A DNA stretch of 64,000 bases from Caldilineaceae bacterium (GTDB lineage Bacteria > Chloroflexota > Anaerolineae > Caldilineales > Caldilineaceae), in assembly GCA_020634815.1 (NCBI GenBank), contig JACKBA010000029.1, positions 20,265 to 84,264 on the forward strand, read 5' to 3'. Position 1 is the first letter of the stretch. Each line of letters opens with the position of its first letter. The notes beneath the pieces were generated by a model, which searched no databases, was not told where the DNA came from, and worked only from the letters and a program-made list of their open reading frames with translations. Below, piece by piece: positions 1 through 11,430 of this stretch. The position numbers and the translations under genes are program-made.

Positions 1-1038
1 CTCCTGCAAAAGATAGCTGAAGCGATCGTCGCCCATGGCCAGCGCCGCCTTGAAATCATCTTGCACCATGTCGGGCAGTTTGGCGGGAAACTCGGACATG
101 AGATCTTTGTAGTCTTGCTCGTTGAAGTAGAGCTGGCGCGCCACCTCCTGGTACTCCGGCTTGATCGCGCTCGTGGTGAAGCCCGGCAGGCCAAAATATT
201 CCTCGTACGCGTGCAGCATGATCGAGACCAGCGGCGCGATATAGACGGCGTCGACCTCCTGCCAGTTGTTCACCCACCGGTTCAGCATGGCGTACAGATC
301 CGGCGGGCCGCTGGCGATGGCGGCAGCGGCGACCGGAATGCCCACGCTCTCCAGCTTGTTCAGGAAGACCAGCGCGGACCAGCCACCCTGTGACCAGCCA
401 TTGACAAAGAGCGATCCCATCTCTACGCCAAAGTCGGCGCAGGCCATCTGGGCAGCAAAGAGCATGTCGAGGCACGCCTGCTGCGTGCTCGGCTTGACGA
501 TGTAGCTGTTCGGCTCCTGCGACAGCCCTCTGCCAAAGTAGTCGGCGGCGACGACCATGTAGCCCTGGCCGGCGAAGTTGGCGATCATCAGGCGCGTTTC
601 CATGGAGTTCTCCGGCGACGACGGCACCTCGTCTTTGCCGAAGACGCTGCCGTGCTGGTACATGGCGACGGGCAGCGTCTTATCGTCGACATCCGGCAGG
701 GCGATCAGGCCGGAAGCAACGGTGGGGCGATTCTTCTTTTCGGGGATGACCGACGGGTAGGTGACGCGGTACAACTTGACGCCATTTTTGGCCGGCGGAA
801 AGCTGATCGCAAAGTCGGAGAATTCGGCCAGTTCCGTCGTCAGGATCTCGTTGAGCCGTTCGACCGAGTAGGCGCCAATCGACTCGACGGTGATGCCGTT
901 GCGCTGAGCGCTGCCGGTCGAAAGCGGGGCAGATGCAGCAAAGCCCTGCGCCTGCAATGTCGCAGCGATGGCCGCACCTACCGAGCCGGTGGCGGCGGAG
1001 CGCAAGAAGTTTCGGCGTGAAAGCTCTCGTGTTGGCAT
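1..1038 (-). CDS. Tat-exported alpha/beta hydrolase (lipase/esterase-like), C-terminus cut by window edge
   Basis: Open from an ATG at 1036-1038 to the window edge without a stop (346 codons), so the C-terminus is missing. The N-terminus reads MPTRELSRRNFLRSAATGSV, a twin-arginine signal (SRRNFL) followed by a hydrophobic stretch, so export in folded form by Tat is likely. About residue 175 there is GWSQGG, the nucleophile elbow (G-x-S-x-G) of alpha/beta hydrolases, and before it AADYFGRG, typical of secretory lipases or esterases. The Asp and His of the triad would lie downstream and cannot be checked. AAGAGG a few bases before the ATG is a good ribosome site. It is divergent from the LacI regulator at 1330. 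Substrate unknown; a prolyl-oligopeptidase-type or lipase-type hydrolase is equally possible. Confidence 0.8.
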   Translation of the reverse strand, partial: MPTRELSRRNFLRSAATGSVGAAIAATLQAQGFAASAPLSTGSAQRNGITVESIGAYSVERLNEILTTELAEFSDFAISFPPAKNGVKLYRVTYPSVIPEKKNRPTVASGLIALPDVDDKTLPVAMYQHGSVFGKDEVPSSPENSMETRLMIANFAGQGYMVVAADYFGRGLSQEPNSYIVKPSTQQACLDMLFAAQMACADFGVEMGSLFVNGWSQGGWSALVFLNKLESVGIPVAAAAIASGPPDLYAMLNRWVNNWQEVDAVYIAPLVSIMLHAYEEYFGLPGFTTSAIKPEYQEVARQLYFNEQDYKDLMSEFPAKLPDMVQDDFKAALAMGDDRFSYLLQE

Positions 1039-1212
1039 ATGACCTCTTGTAGTGAGATGACAGGATAATTGGTTGACACGATGATACGACGGACACGGCA
1101 TACATGACGATATCGTAATGCACCGCATATAGTATAGCCGACTGCGGCGCGCGCGTATATGCTATTACTGTTGTAGGTCAGGATGCCTGAAGCATGTGTC
1201 GCTATCCTTAAA

Positions 1213-1230
1213 TTCTAAATCGATTCAGAA
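1213..1230. promoter_or_regulatory. LacI-type operator O1 (imperfect palindrome)
   Basis: TTCTAAATCGATTCAGAA differs at one position from the perfect palindrome 30 bp downstream. The CG-centred A/T-flanked palindrome is the typical LacI/GalR operator shape. It lies just upstream of the -35 element of the promoter at 1238. Confidence 0.7.
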
Positions 1231-1237
1231 AAGCCTA

Positions 1238-1266
1238 TTGACTTCTAAATCGATTTAGAATATGAT
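1238..1266 (+). promoter_or_regulatory. Sigma-70-type promoter of the lacI-like gene and mannoside operon
   Basis: TTGACT (1238-1243) and TATGAT (1261-1266) are separated by exactly 17 bp. The spacer is almost wholly occupied by operator O2, so repressor binding would block RNA polymerase. It lies about 60 bp ahead of the LacI-family start codon, implying autoregulation. Confidence 0.75.
1243..1260. promoter_or_regulatory. LacI-type operator O2 (perfect 18-bp palindrome)
   Basis: TTCTAAATCGATTTAGAA is identical to its reverse complement. It sits between the -35 and -10 hexamers. Its centre is 30 bp (about three helical turns) from that of O1, so two repressor dimers could bind the same DNA face. 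Confidence 0.8.
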
Positions 1267-1329
1267 TCAGGAGTCCAGACAGCTTTCCTGAATAGATGGG
1301 GCGCGAACACACCTGCGCCGAAGGTATAC

Positions 1330-2349
1330 ATGCCTGTCACCTTGAAAGACATCGCCGAGCGCGTCGGCAAGTCAGTACCGACCGTCTCGCGCGCCCTTGG
1401 CAACTTTGAAGATATCAGCCCGGAAACGCGTGCTGAGGTGCAGCGTGTGGCGCGCGAAATGGGCTACGAGCCAAGCGCCACCGCACTCAATCTCAAGACG
1501 CGTCGCACCAATACAATCTCGTTGATCCTGCCTTCTTACGCGCAACTTCGCTTCTCCGATCCCTTTTTCAGCGCGTTCCTCACGGGCGTCGTCGAGATAG
1601 CCGCGGCGCGCGGCGTCGATCTGTCGGTCTCCGGCGATCTGGGTGCGGATGTCGAGGCGGCCTATCTGAAGCAAATCCGCAGCCGGCGCACCGATGGCTT
1701 TATCGTCATGCGCACGCAGCGCCAGGACAGTCGTATCGACCTGCTGCGCAAGCATGATGTGCCCTTCGTCGCTTTTGGTCGCGTCGAAGGCGACAACAAC
1801 TTCTGTTATGTGGACGAGGATGGCACGGCGGGTATCCGAGCGGCAGTCGATCACCTGGCCGCCCTGGGACATCGCCGGCTCGGCTACATTTCAGAGCCGA
1901 CACATCTGACAAAGTCGTACCACCGCTACGCCGGCTTTCGTGAGGGTGTGGAGGCCAACAATCTGCCCTATGACCCCGCGTTGGTCATCGAGGCGAATTT
2001 CCGGCAGGACTCGGGCAGGCAGAGCGCGCTGCGCCTGCTCAGCATGGAGAAGCCGCCGACGGCCATCGTCTGCGCCAACGACCTGCTGGCGCTGGGCGCA
2101 CTCAACGAAGCCCAGTCGCGGGGATTGGTTGTCGGTCGTGACGTCAGTATCACCGGATTTGATGACATCCTGCTGGCCGAGTACACCCATCCTTCCCTGA
2201 CCACCTTGCACCAGCCGGCGCAGGAAATGGGCGGCATGGTGGCCGACATACTACTGAAACTCGTCAACAAGGAGCCAGTGGAAGAGCCTCAGATCATCAT
2301 CCGGCCAACCCTGGTCGTGCGCGAGTCGAGCGGCCCGGCACCGACCTAA
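1330..2349 (+). CDS. LacI-family transcriptional regulator
   Basis: 339 residues, normal for the family. The N-terminal helix-turn-helix is clear (TLKDIAERVGKSVPTVSRAL, residues 4-23), followed by a hinge helix and a periplasmic-binding-protein-like effector domain with typical segments such as GFDDILLAEYTHPSLTT near the C-terminus. It should bind the paired palindromes at 1213-1260 and release them on binding a sugar. It is the first gene of a same-strand run with an ABC sugar importer and a GH38 alpha-mannosidase, so the inducer is probably a mannoside or its breakdown product; that is inference from context. AAGG precedes the ATG. Binding at its own promoter predicts negative autoregulation. 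Confidence 0.93.
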   Translation: MPVTLKDIAERVGKSVPTVSRALGNFEDISPETRAEVQRVAREMGYEPSATALNLKTRRTNTISLILPSYAQLRFSDPFFSAFLTGVVEIAAARGVDLSVSGDLGADVEAAYLKQIRSRRTDGFIVMRTQRQDSRIDLLRKHDVPFVAFGRVEGDNNFCYVDEDGTAGIRAAVDHLAALGHRRLGYISEPTHLTKSYHRYAGFREGVEANNLPYDPALVIEANFRQDSGRQSALRLLSMEKPPTAIVCANDLLALGALNEAQSRGLVVGRDVSITGFDDILLAEYTHPSLTTLHQPAQEMGGMVADILLKLVNKEPVEEPQIIIRPTLVVRESSGPAPT

Positions 2350-2511
2350 CGCTATCGTGTTGTCATGCGGCTCATGCGAGATCGAGCGCTGCGGAGGAAT
2401 CGCGCCGGGGACGTGCAACCATGCACCCGGCGCCACGCTCCAAAGCGCCTCAATCGAGCATGGTCGTCGTCTACTTTCGGAACAATGAACTACCTAAAGG
2501 AGAACAAGCGT

Positions 2512-3930
<1,419 letters not shown>

Positions 3931-3948
3931 TGGAGGGATGAGGGGGAG

Positions 3949-4110
3949 TGACAGGATGACAAGATGAGGGAATGAGGGAATGAACGGATGATGAGGTGAC
4001 GCGCTGCCTTGGCCACTTCGCCTCATCACCCCCTCACCTTGTCATCCTGTCATCTTGTCACCCCCCTCAGCCCCTCACCCGGTCAACAAGTCATCCTGTC
4101 ATCTTGTCAT
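3949..4110. repeat. Intergenic inverted/tandem short-unit repeat (GGATGACAAGATGA family)
   Basis: The left arm 3949-3967 (TGACAGGATGACAAGATGA) pairs with 4034-4052 with one mismatch. The right side carries a 20-bp direct duplication, GTCATCCTGTCATCTTGTCA, at 4041-4060 and 4090-4109. The purine-rich left half begins about 18 bases after the upstream stop codon. It fills the gap between the binding-protein and permease genes, so it may act as an attenuating or mRNA-stabilising hairpin between the highly expressed binding protein and the permeases (inference). Confidence 0.75.
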
Positions 4111-4138
4111 TCTTCTCCGCCAGACGCGAGCGACTGCT

Positions 4139-5502
4139 ATGAAAAAACGACGCAACTGGGCACCCTATTTGTTGATTCTGCCATCGGTCATCTACCTGGC
4201 GATCTTCTTTGCCTGGCCAATGGCTCGTGCGATGACGCTTGCGGTGTGGGACGCCGACGCCGTGCTGCGACTCAAGGCAGAGGCGAGCGCCGAGAGTGCG
4301 GGCGCCGGAACGCTGCCGCGCGGCACGCAGGTGGAAATCCTGGGCCAGCAGGGCAACATCGTGGCGCCGGAAGAGCTGACCCAGCGCAACCTGCGCACGG
4401 AACGCTGGTTCCGCATCGAGGCCGAGCGGGCTGACGGACAGCCTGTGAGCGGCTGGGCGCAAGAGACACGCGTGCGCGTACGCGAGGAGAGCGAGAGCGG
4501 CGAGCCGCTGGCCGGCACCATCCGCCGCAAGCTGGGCAGCGACGCCGACCCGCTGACCGACGTCTTTAGCGAGGCAAGCGTTGCCAGTGCCGTGGCAGGC
4601 CGGCTGGAAGCCAACACGCGCGTGGAAATACGCGAGCAGGCAATGCTGGAGTTGTGGTACCTGGTGCGCGGCGAGGCGGATGGCACGCCGGCGGAAGGGT
4701 GGGCGCAGTCGCGCTACATCCAGGTGTATGCCGACGACACGACCGGGCGCATCGACCGCGGCAATGCCGGCGAGCTGACCAACCGCTACATCCAGGCGAT
4801 GGTCAACGACCGCTTCTTCTGGCCGGCCCTCTGGACAACCTTCCTGCTCATGGTGCTGATCATCCCGGTGCAATTCGTGCTGGCCATGATCATGGCGCTG
4901 ATCATCCAGCAACAACTGCGCGGCAACTCTTTCTTTCTCTATGTCTTTGCCATCGCCCTGGGCGTCTCCGACCTGGCGGTCGGCATCGTCTGGTATGCCA
5001 TCTTCACGCAGTATGGCTATCTCAACAGCATCCTGCAAGGGCTGGGGTTCATCGGCGCGCCCATTGCGTACCTGACTGCCGACACGCGCTACTGGATCAT
5101 CATTGCGATCTGGCTGGCCGAGGTGTGGCGCGCCACCTCCATCGTCATGGTCGTGGTCGTCTCGGGCTTGCAGGCCATCCCCAACGAAGTGCTGGAGGCG
5201 GCCGATCTCTTTGGCGCCGGGCTGTGGAAGCGCATTCGCTTTGTCATCTTGCCCATGCTCAAGCCGAGCTTGCAGGTCGCGCTCATCCTGCGCACGATCC
5301 TGGCGCTGCAAGTCTTCGCCGTGGTCATCGCCCTCAGCGGCGGTGACATCGTCACGGTGCTGGCCAACGAGGCGTACCGGCAGTACTACGATCTGCGCAA
5401 CGTCAACGTGGCGGCAGCCTATGCCGGGCTGATTCTGCTCCTTTCCATGGTCAGCGCGGTCATCTACCTGCGCCTGGTGCGCAGCAACGAGGAGGCACAA
5501 GC

Positions 5503-5506
<4 letters not shown>
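4139..5506 (+). CDS. ABC sugar permease (MalF-type) with two SH3b-like repeats in its first external loop
   Basis: 455 residues from ATG 4139 (MKKRRNWAPYLLILPSVIYL); the open frame extends further upstream, but only into the repeat. Residues 10-35 are TM1. Residues 37 to about 220 form a large external loop, then about five membrane segments follow, with the coupling (EAA) motif EVLEAADLFGAGLWKRIRF before LP. The loop holds two related units: LPRGTQVEIL...WFRIEAE...GWAQETRVRV (59-114) and LEANTRVEIR...WYLVRGE...GWAQSRYIQV (156-196). They look like bacterial SH3 (SH3b/SH3_3) domains. MalF itself has an unrelated periplasmic P2 loop here. It pairs with the permease at 5503, with which it overlaps by 4 bp. 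No strong ribosome site is visible. Confidence 0.88.
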
Positions 5507-6396
<890 letters not shown>

Positions 6397-6410
6397 AGAA
6401 GTAAGAGTAA

Positions 6411-6531
6411 GAGAGCCGCAAAGACGCAAAGACTCGAAGTTACACAAAGGTTCCTTGAGGATGACGCTGTTCTCTAGGCTTTCTTGACTTCACTTTGTGA
6501 ACCTTAGCGCCTTTGCGTCTTCGTGGCTCTC
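6411..6531. repeat. Intergenic inverted repeat (GAGAGCCGCAAAGACGC family, copy 1)
   Basis: Left arm 6411-6450 (starting GAGAGCCGCAAAGACGCAAAG) and right arm 6493-6531 (ending CTTTGCGTCTTCGTGGCTCTC) are imperfect inverted copies made of degenerate CGCAAAGA-like units. The element starts about 15 bases after the permease stop codon. Related sequence recurs at 30592, 42588, 45443 and 50427. Confidence 0.8.
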
Positions 6532-6569
6532 CCCCTCTCTCTTCTCTCCTTCCAATCCAGGGGTGAGGT

Positions 6570-7670
6570 ATGGCCGACATCAAAATTGAGAGTGTAACCA
6601 AGAGATTCGGTGATTTCTTGGCCGTCGACAATGTGAGCCTGACCATCGAGGATCAGGAGTTTATGGTGCTCCTCGGGCCGAGCGGCTGTGGCAAGACGAC
6701 GCTGTTGCGCGCGGTTGCCGGCCTCGGTATGGCCGACGAAGGCCGCATCAGCATCGGCGGCAAGGATGTCACCTACCTGCCGCCCCGCCAGCGCGGCATC
6801 TCCATGGTCTTCCAGAGCTATGCGATCTTCCCGCACATGAAGGTCTACGACAACATCGCCTTCGGCCTGAAGATGAACAAGGTCGATAAAGCCGAGACCG
6901 AACGCCGCGTGCGCCAGGCCGCCGAGTTGCTGCACATCGAGAACATGCTCGACCGCTATCCGTCCAAGATGAGCGGCGGGCAGCGCCAGCGCGTGGCCGT
7001 GGCGCGCGCCATCGCCATGAAGTCGCAGGTGCTGCTCATGGACGAGCCGCTGAGCAACCTCGATGCCTTGCTGCGGCTGGAGATGCGCGCCGAACTCAAG
7101 CGCCTGCTGGCCGAGATTCAGGCGACGACGATCTACGTCACGCACGATCAGATCGAGGCGCTGAGCATGGGCGACCGCATCGCCGTCATGCGCAACGGCA
7201 CCATCCTCCAGTGCGACCACCCGACCATCGTCTACGACCAGCCGGCGACGGAGTTTGTCGGCGGATTCATCGGCAACCCGCCCATGAACTTCCTCGACGC
7301 ACAGGTGCAGCGCCACAACGGCAGCGTCGATGTCGCGATCGGCGACTTCAAGCTGGCGCCGCACGCGCTTTATCAGCCGGTGCTCAAGCCCTACGACGGC
7401 AAGCCCATCGTCATCGGCATCCGCGCCGAGAACATGGAGACGCTGAGCACGCCTTCGGACGACGCGATCAAGGTCCGTGTCCTCGTCGTCGAGCCACTTG
7501 GCTCTCAGAACCTGCTCACGGTCAAGATTGGCGCCAACACCGTCAAGGTCTCCACGCATCCTTCCTTTGCCGTGGCTCCGGACCAGGATGTCTGGCTGCG
7601 CTTTCCTGCCGAAAAGATCCGCTGGGTCGATCGCGACAGCGGCCAGATGCTCTACCCGGCGGCGGTATGA
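6570..7670 (+). CDS. ABC transporter ATP-binding protein (MalK/UgpC/MsmK type)
   Basis: 366 residues. Walker A GPSGCGKT (36-43), Q-loop Gln82, signature MSGGQ (134-138), Walker B VLLMDEP (154-160) and H-loop His192 are all present. A C-terminal TOBE/MalK regulatory domain follows from about residue 235. This is the CUT1-family ATPase that powers the permeases encoded just upstream. It is separated from them by the repeat at 6411-6531, but no promoter is obvious, so it probably shares their transcript. GGGGTGAGGT precedes the ATG. Its TGA overlaps the ATG of the alpha-mannosidase gene, coupling import to cleavage. Confidence 0.95.
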   Translation: MADIKIESVTKRFGDFLAVDNVSLTIEDQEFMVLLGPSGCGKTTLLRAVAGLGMADEGRISIGGKDVTYLPPRQRGISMVFQSYAIFPHMKVYDNIAFGLKMNKVDKAETERRVRQAAELLHIENMLDRYPSKMSGGQRQRVAVARAIAMKSQVLLMDEPLSNLDALLRLEMRAELKRLLAEIQATTIYVTHDQIEALSMGDRIAVMRNGTILQCDHPTIVYDQPATEFVGGFIGNPPMNFLDAQVQRHNGSVDVAIGDFKLAPHALYQPVLKPYDGKPIVIGIRAENMETLSTPSDDAIKVRVLVVEPLGSQNLLTVKIGANTVKVSTHPSFAVAPDQDVWLRFPAEKIRWVDRDSGQMLYPAAV

Positions 7671-10378
7671 CGCAGACCACCGCCCACATCATCAACCACA
7701 CGCATTGGGATCGTGAGTGGTTCTTGACCGCAACCTATACCAGCCGCTGGATCCCCCAGTTGATCGAGCGGATCGAGACGCTGGCAGCCGCCAATCGCGA
7801 CTTTCGCTACCTCTTTGACGGCCAGACGCTCGTGCTCGAAGATCTGGCCGCGGTTGCGCCTGAGTATGTGCCGCGCGCCGAAGCGCTCATCGGCGCCGGG
7901 AGCCTGACGGTCGGTCCCTACTACTGCCAGCCCGACTGGCAGCTTACCGACGGCGAATTGCTGATCCGCAACCTCATCATCGGGCAGCAGGACACGCGGC
8001 GCCACGGCGGCGCCATGCGCACGGGCTGGCTCGTCGACACCTTCGGCCACATCAGCCAGGCGCCGCAGATCCACCGGCTCTTTGGCATCGATGCCGTCTA
8101 CGTCTGGCGCGGCGTGCCGCAGATGACGCCATACTTCCGCTGGCAGGGCGCCGACGGCAGCGAGTTGCTCGCCGTCGACCTCTTCGGCGGCTATCGTAAT
8201 CTGTACGGCGTATCGCACGCGCCGGAAGTGGCCGTCACCCGCCTCCACGCCGAGCTTGACAAGCTGCGACCCTACTACCCCACGGCTGATATCCCGCTCT
8301 TCGACGGCTACGATCTCGAGGACGATCCCGAAGATCCGCTACGCTTCTTTGCCGCAGCGGAAGGGATCGACCCCGCCATCACCCTGCGCGAGACGACGCC
8401 GGCCGCGTTCGTACAGCACGTGCGCGCCCGCCAATTATCCTTGCCGGTCATCACGGGCGAACTCAATTCGGGCAAGTATGGCGCCACCTTTCCCGGTACC
8501 TTCTCGGCGCGCACCTATCTCAAGGTGATGGCGCACGACTGCGCGCACCTGCTCTTCCGCTTTGCCGAGCCGCTGGCAACGCTGGCGTGGTGTGCCGGCC
8601 GCCCCTACGCTACGGAGCGCTACGAAAGCTGGGCGCGCCTGCTGCTGCAGAACGCCGTGCACGACTGCATCTGCGGCGTGAGCATCGACCAGGTGCACGA
8701 GAAGATGGAGGACATCTACCGCCGCGTCTTCGACGATGCGCGCGCCGATGTCGAAGAGTCGCTTGCCGCGATCCTGGGCGACTTCGCCCCCGGCCTCTAT
8801 GCTGCCGGCACCACGCCCTTCGCCGTCGATCAGTGGCAGCCAGCCGGCGGCGAGTTGGTGCATGTGCAGACCGACGGCGTGGGCGTCTTCGCCATCACCG
8901 ACCGGATGCCCATCGCGCGGACCGACGAAGCAGTCGAAGGATTCACATGGCAGAACGCGCACTACGCGGCACATGTCACGAGCCGCGGCACGGTAGTCGT
9001 CGACGACCGAGAACTCGGCACCATGACCGTTTGGGAGGAATGCGGCGACACCTACTCGGACGAGAGCGGCGCGCTGCTGGGCACGCTCCTCGCGACGTCC
9101 GTTCCGGTTCTGGTCGAACGCAGTGCGCACCATGCCGTGCTGGTGTTCGACGCGGCCTGGCAAGCGGTAGATCGCTCCGCTACCGCACAGGTGCGCCTCA
9201 CCTTTGACGCGTCGCCGCTGCTGCGCTGGGCGATCGAGCTGGACTCGCAGGGCGCCAACCTGCGCGTCGAAATGGCATTTGCCACCGGCGGGCCAGGCGC
9301 CATCCACGCCGGCATGCCCTTCGACGTGGTGACGCGGCCCGTTGCCGACAACGACCTGCTGCCGCGCGCGGTGGAGGGCGATCTGGCCAGGATTCTGCTT
9401 GGCCAGCGCGAGGTGAACGAGGTGCGCACCTTCCCCTTCCACGAGTTCGTCGCCGTCGGGGATGCACGGCGCTGCGTCGCGGTGCTCGCCAAGGGGCTGC
9501 ATGCCTATCGCGCCGGCGAAGCCGGCACGCTCCACCTGACCCTGCGCCGGGCCGTGGAGTGGCTGACTGCGGCGGACCTGGCCAACCGCGTTGGCGACGC
9601 CGGGCCTTTCTTCTACGTCCCCGACGCGCGCTGCGAACGCCGCGTGCGCCACGAGATCGCCGTCGCCTTCTGCCCCTTTGCCGCGGATTCTATGGAGATG
9701 CAGGCGATCAATGCGGCTTACCAGTCGCCGCCGTTGCTGGTCGAAGCAGGCGGTCACGGCACGCGCACGCAGTGGGCTTTCCTGCGCGCCGATACCCCGC
9801 TCAGCGCGCTCCAGGTGGCGCCGGCAGGACTCCATGCGCGGCTCTACAACCCGACGCCGGACACGGTGACTCTCTCCAATCCGCCGGCTCGGTCCGATGT
9901 GTGGGGCGAAGCTGCACCGGGCAGTGTCGAAAGCGTGCCGCCTCACGCCATCGTCGACGTTCTGCTGCCTGCCCCGCCGCAACCGGCTTCACGGCCTGCG
10001 CCGCTGGTGGTGCATGACGGGCCGGCGTGGCGTGTCGGCACAAACCGCAGCCGGCCCGATCCCGCCGTGCTGGCTGAGCTGGAGCAGCGCATGGCGGCGC
10101 TGACGGCGCAACTCGCCGAACTGGCGCCGGCTGCACCGAACAGATCGACCGCCGACCGTCTCCGGCGCGAACATCACCGCTACGTTCTGGAACGCGAGCT
10201 CGCCGAGCTACGCCTCTCGCTGCTGCTCAACGAGCGCAAACTGGCGGAAGGCGAGACGCCAAGCCACGCGTACCTGTATGACCCGGACGATGAGATCGCC
10301 GCGGCCGGCCTTGCGCTCAACCGCCTGCGCATCAAGCGGCGCATCTTCGACTACGTGGTCGCTGCGCTGGAAAGTTGA
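7667..10378 (+). CDS. Glycoside hydrolase family 38 alpha-mannosidase
   Basis: 903 residues from ATG 7667, which overlaps the stop of the ABC ATPase (ATGA). The open frame continues upstream, but only as a shadow of the ATPase gene. Family GH38 motifs are clear: NHTHWDREW (residues 9-17, zinc-binding His/Asp) and GWLVDTFGHISQAPQI (from about residue 118), whose Asp in VDTFGH is the expected catalytic nucleophile. The alpha/beta N-terminal domain is followed by the three-helix and C-terminal beta domains usual for GH38. There is no signal peptide, so it acts in the cytoplasm on imported mannosides, releasing mannose. It ends 1 bp from the convergent E1-beta gene. MngB-like activity on mannosyl-glycerate cannot be excluded. 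Confidence 0.93.
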   Translation: MTQTTAHIINHTHWDREWFLTATYTSRWIPQLIERIETLAAANRDFRYLFDGQTLVLEDLAAVAPEYVPRAEALIGAGSLTVGPYYCQPDWQLTDGELLIRNLIIGQQDTRRHGGAMRTGWLVDTFGHISQAPQIHRLFGIDAVYVWRGVPQMTPYFRWQGADGSELLAVDLFGGYRNLYGVSHAPEVAVTRLHAELDKLRPYYPTADIPLFDGYDLEDDPEDPLRFFAAAEGIDPAITLRETTPAAFVQHVRARQLSLPVITGELNSGKYGATFPGTFSARTYLKVMAHDCAHLLFRFAEPLATLAWCAGRPYATERYESWARLLLQNAVHDCICGVSIDQVHEKMEDIYRRVFDDARADVEESLAAILGDFAPGLYAAGTTPFAVDQWQPAGGELVHVQTDGVGVFAITDRMPIARTDEAVEGFTWQNAHYAAHVTSRGTVVVDDRELGTMTVWEECGDTYSDESGALLGTLLATSVPVLVERSAHHAVLVFDAAWQAVDRSATAQVRLTFDASPLLRWAIELDSQGANLRVEMAFATGGPGAIHAGMPFDVVTRPVADNDLLPRAVEGDLARILLGQREVNEVRTFPFHEFVAVGDARRCVAVLAKGLHAYRAGEAGTLHLTLRRAVEWLTAADLANRVGDAGPFFYVPDARCERRVRHEIAVAFCPFAADSMEMQAINAAYQSPPLLVEAGGHGTRTQWAFLRADTPLSALQVAPAGLHARLYNPTPDTVTLSNPPARSDVWGEAAPGSVESVPPHAIVDVLLPAPPQPASRPAPLVVHDGPAWRVGTNRSRPDPAVLAELEQRMAALTAQLAELAPAAPNRSTADRLRREHHRYVLERELAELRLSLLLNERKLAEGETPSHAYLYDPDDEIAAAGLALNRLRIKRRIFDYVVAALES

Positions 10379-10379
10379 C

Positions 10380-11411
10380 CTAATACGCGGCAAGCCTGCG
10401 GGCCGCCGCATAGATCTTGTCGGCGCTTGGCCGGTAGGCGTCTTCGAGCGGCGGGCTGAAGGGGACGGGCGTGTCCAGCCCGCCCATGCGCAACACGTGC
10501 GCGTCGAGCCACTCGAAGGCTTCCTCGGCGACCAGTGCTGCCACTTCGGCGCCGATTCCGGCAAGCTTGTTGGCGGCATGGACGACCAGTACCTTGCCGG
10601 TCTTGCGCGCCGTCGACAAGATGGCCTCCGTATCCAACGGTTTGAGCGAACGCAAGTCCAGCACCTCGGCGGCAATGCCGTCCGCGGCCAGCTTCTCCGC
10701 TGCGGCGAGCGCCTGGTGCAGCATGGCCCCGTAGGTGATGATCGACAGATCGCCACCGGGACGGGCGATATTGGCTACCCCCAGCGGCACCACATATTCA
10801 CCCGCCGGCACGAAGCCCTTGAGCGAACGATAGAGCGGCTTGCTCTCAAAGTAGACAACTGGGTTGTTGTCGCGAATCGCCGCGATCATCAGCCCTTTGG
10901 CGTCGGCCGGCGTGGCAGGCGCCACCACCTTCAACCCCGGTGTGTGGACGAACCAGGCTTCCGGATTCTGGCTGTGGTAGGGACCGGAGCGGATTCCGCC
11001 GTCCGACGGAGCGCGGATGACCCACGGCACCGCCCCGCCCCAGCGATAGTGGGTTGTCGCCGCAAACTGCACGATACTGTCGAAGGCCGTCGAGATAAAG
11101 TCGGCAAACTGCATCTCGATGATCGGGCGCAGACCCATGAGCGCCATGCCGGTCGCCGCGCCGACGAAGCCCAGCTCCGCGATCGGCGTATTGATGACCC
11201 GCCGCGCGCCAAACTCCGCCTCAAACCCCTTGGTGGCCTTGAACGCGCCGCCGAAATCGCCGGCAATGTCCTCGCCCATGAGCAGGACATCCGGATCGCG
11301 GCGCATCTCCTCGCGCATGGCCTCGCTGATCGCGGCGATGTAGGTCAGTTCGCGGCCGGCCTGAACCGGCGACTCGGTCTCTGAGAAACCGAAATTGCTG
11401 GCGGTGCTCAT
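10380..11411 (-). CDS. 2-oxoacid (pyruvate/acetoin) dehydrogenase E1 component, beta subunit
   Basis: 343 residues, close to the usual 325-345. Typical transketolase-like Pyr-domain segments are present, for example MGEDIAGDFGGAFKATKGF, and AELGFVGAATGMALMGLRPI followed by EMQFADFI. Together with the alpha subunit at 11911-12933 it forms the thiamine-diphosphate E1 that decarboxylates pyruvate (or acetoin or branched-chain oxoacids) and acylates the E2 lipoyl domain. No E2 or E3 gene is in the window, so the exact complex is undecided. The first about 20 residues (MSTASNFGFSETESPV) form a non-conserved leader. On the minus strand it is downstream of E1-alpha but separated by 499 bp carrying two small opposite-strand genes, so it may have its own promoter. 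Confidence 0.92.
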   Translation of the reverse strand: MSTASNFGFSETESPVQAGRELTYIAAISEAMREEMRRDPDVLLMGEDIAGDFGGAFKATKGFEAEFGARRVINTPIAELGFVGAATGMALMGLRPIIEMQFADFISTAFDSIVQFAATTHYRWGGAVPWVIRAPSDGGIRSGPYHSQNPEAWFVHTPGLKVVAPATPADAKGLMIAAIRDNNPVVYFESKPLYRSLKGFVPAGEYVVPLGVANIARPGGDLSIITYGAMLHQALAAAEKLAADGIAAEVLDLRSLKPLDTEAILSTARKTGKVLVVHAANKLAGIGAEVAALVAEEAFEWLDAHVLRMGGLDTPVPFSPPLEDAYRPSADKIYAAARRLAAY

Positions 11412-11430
11412 GGTGAATAGCAGGATTTAC

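Noticed and set aside
680..1123. 147-residue minus-strand frame starting near 1123
   Set aside because: It is an out-of-frame shadow of the hydrolase gene; the other frame carries the Tat signal, ribosome site and GWSQGG motif.
7211..7666. N-terminal extension of the GH38 frame
   Set aside because: It overlaps the ATPase gene in another frame and reads as low-complexity Arg/Pro/His; the family N-terminus starts at ATG 7667.
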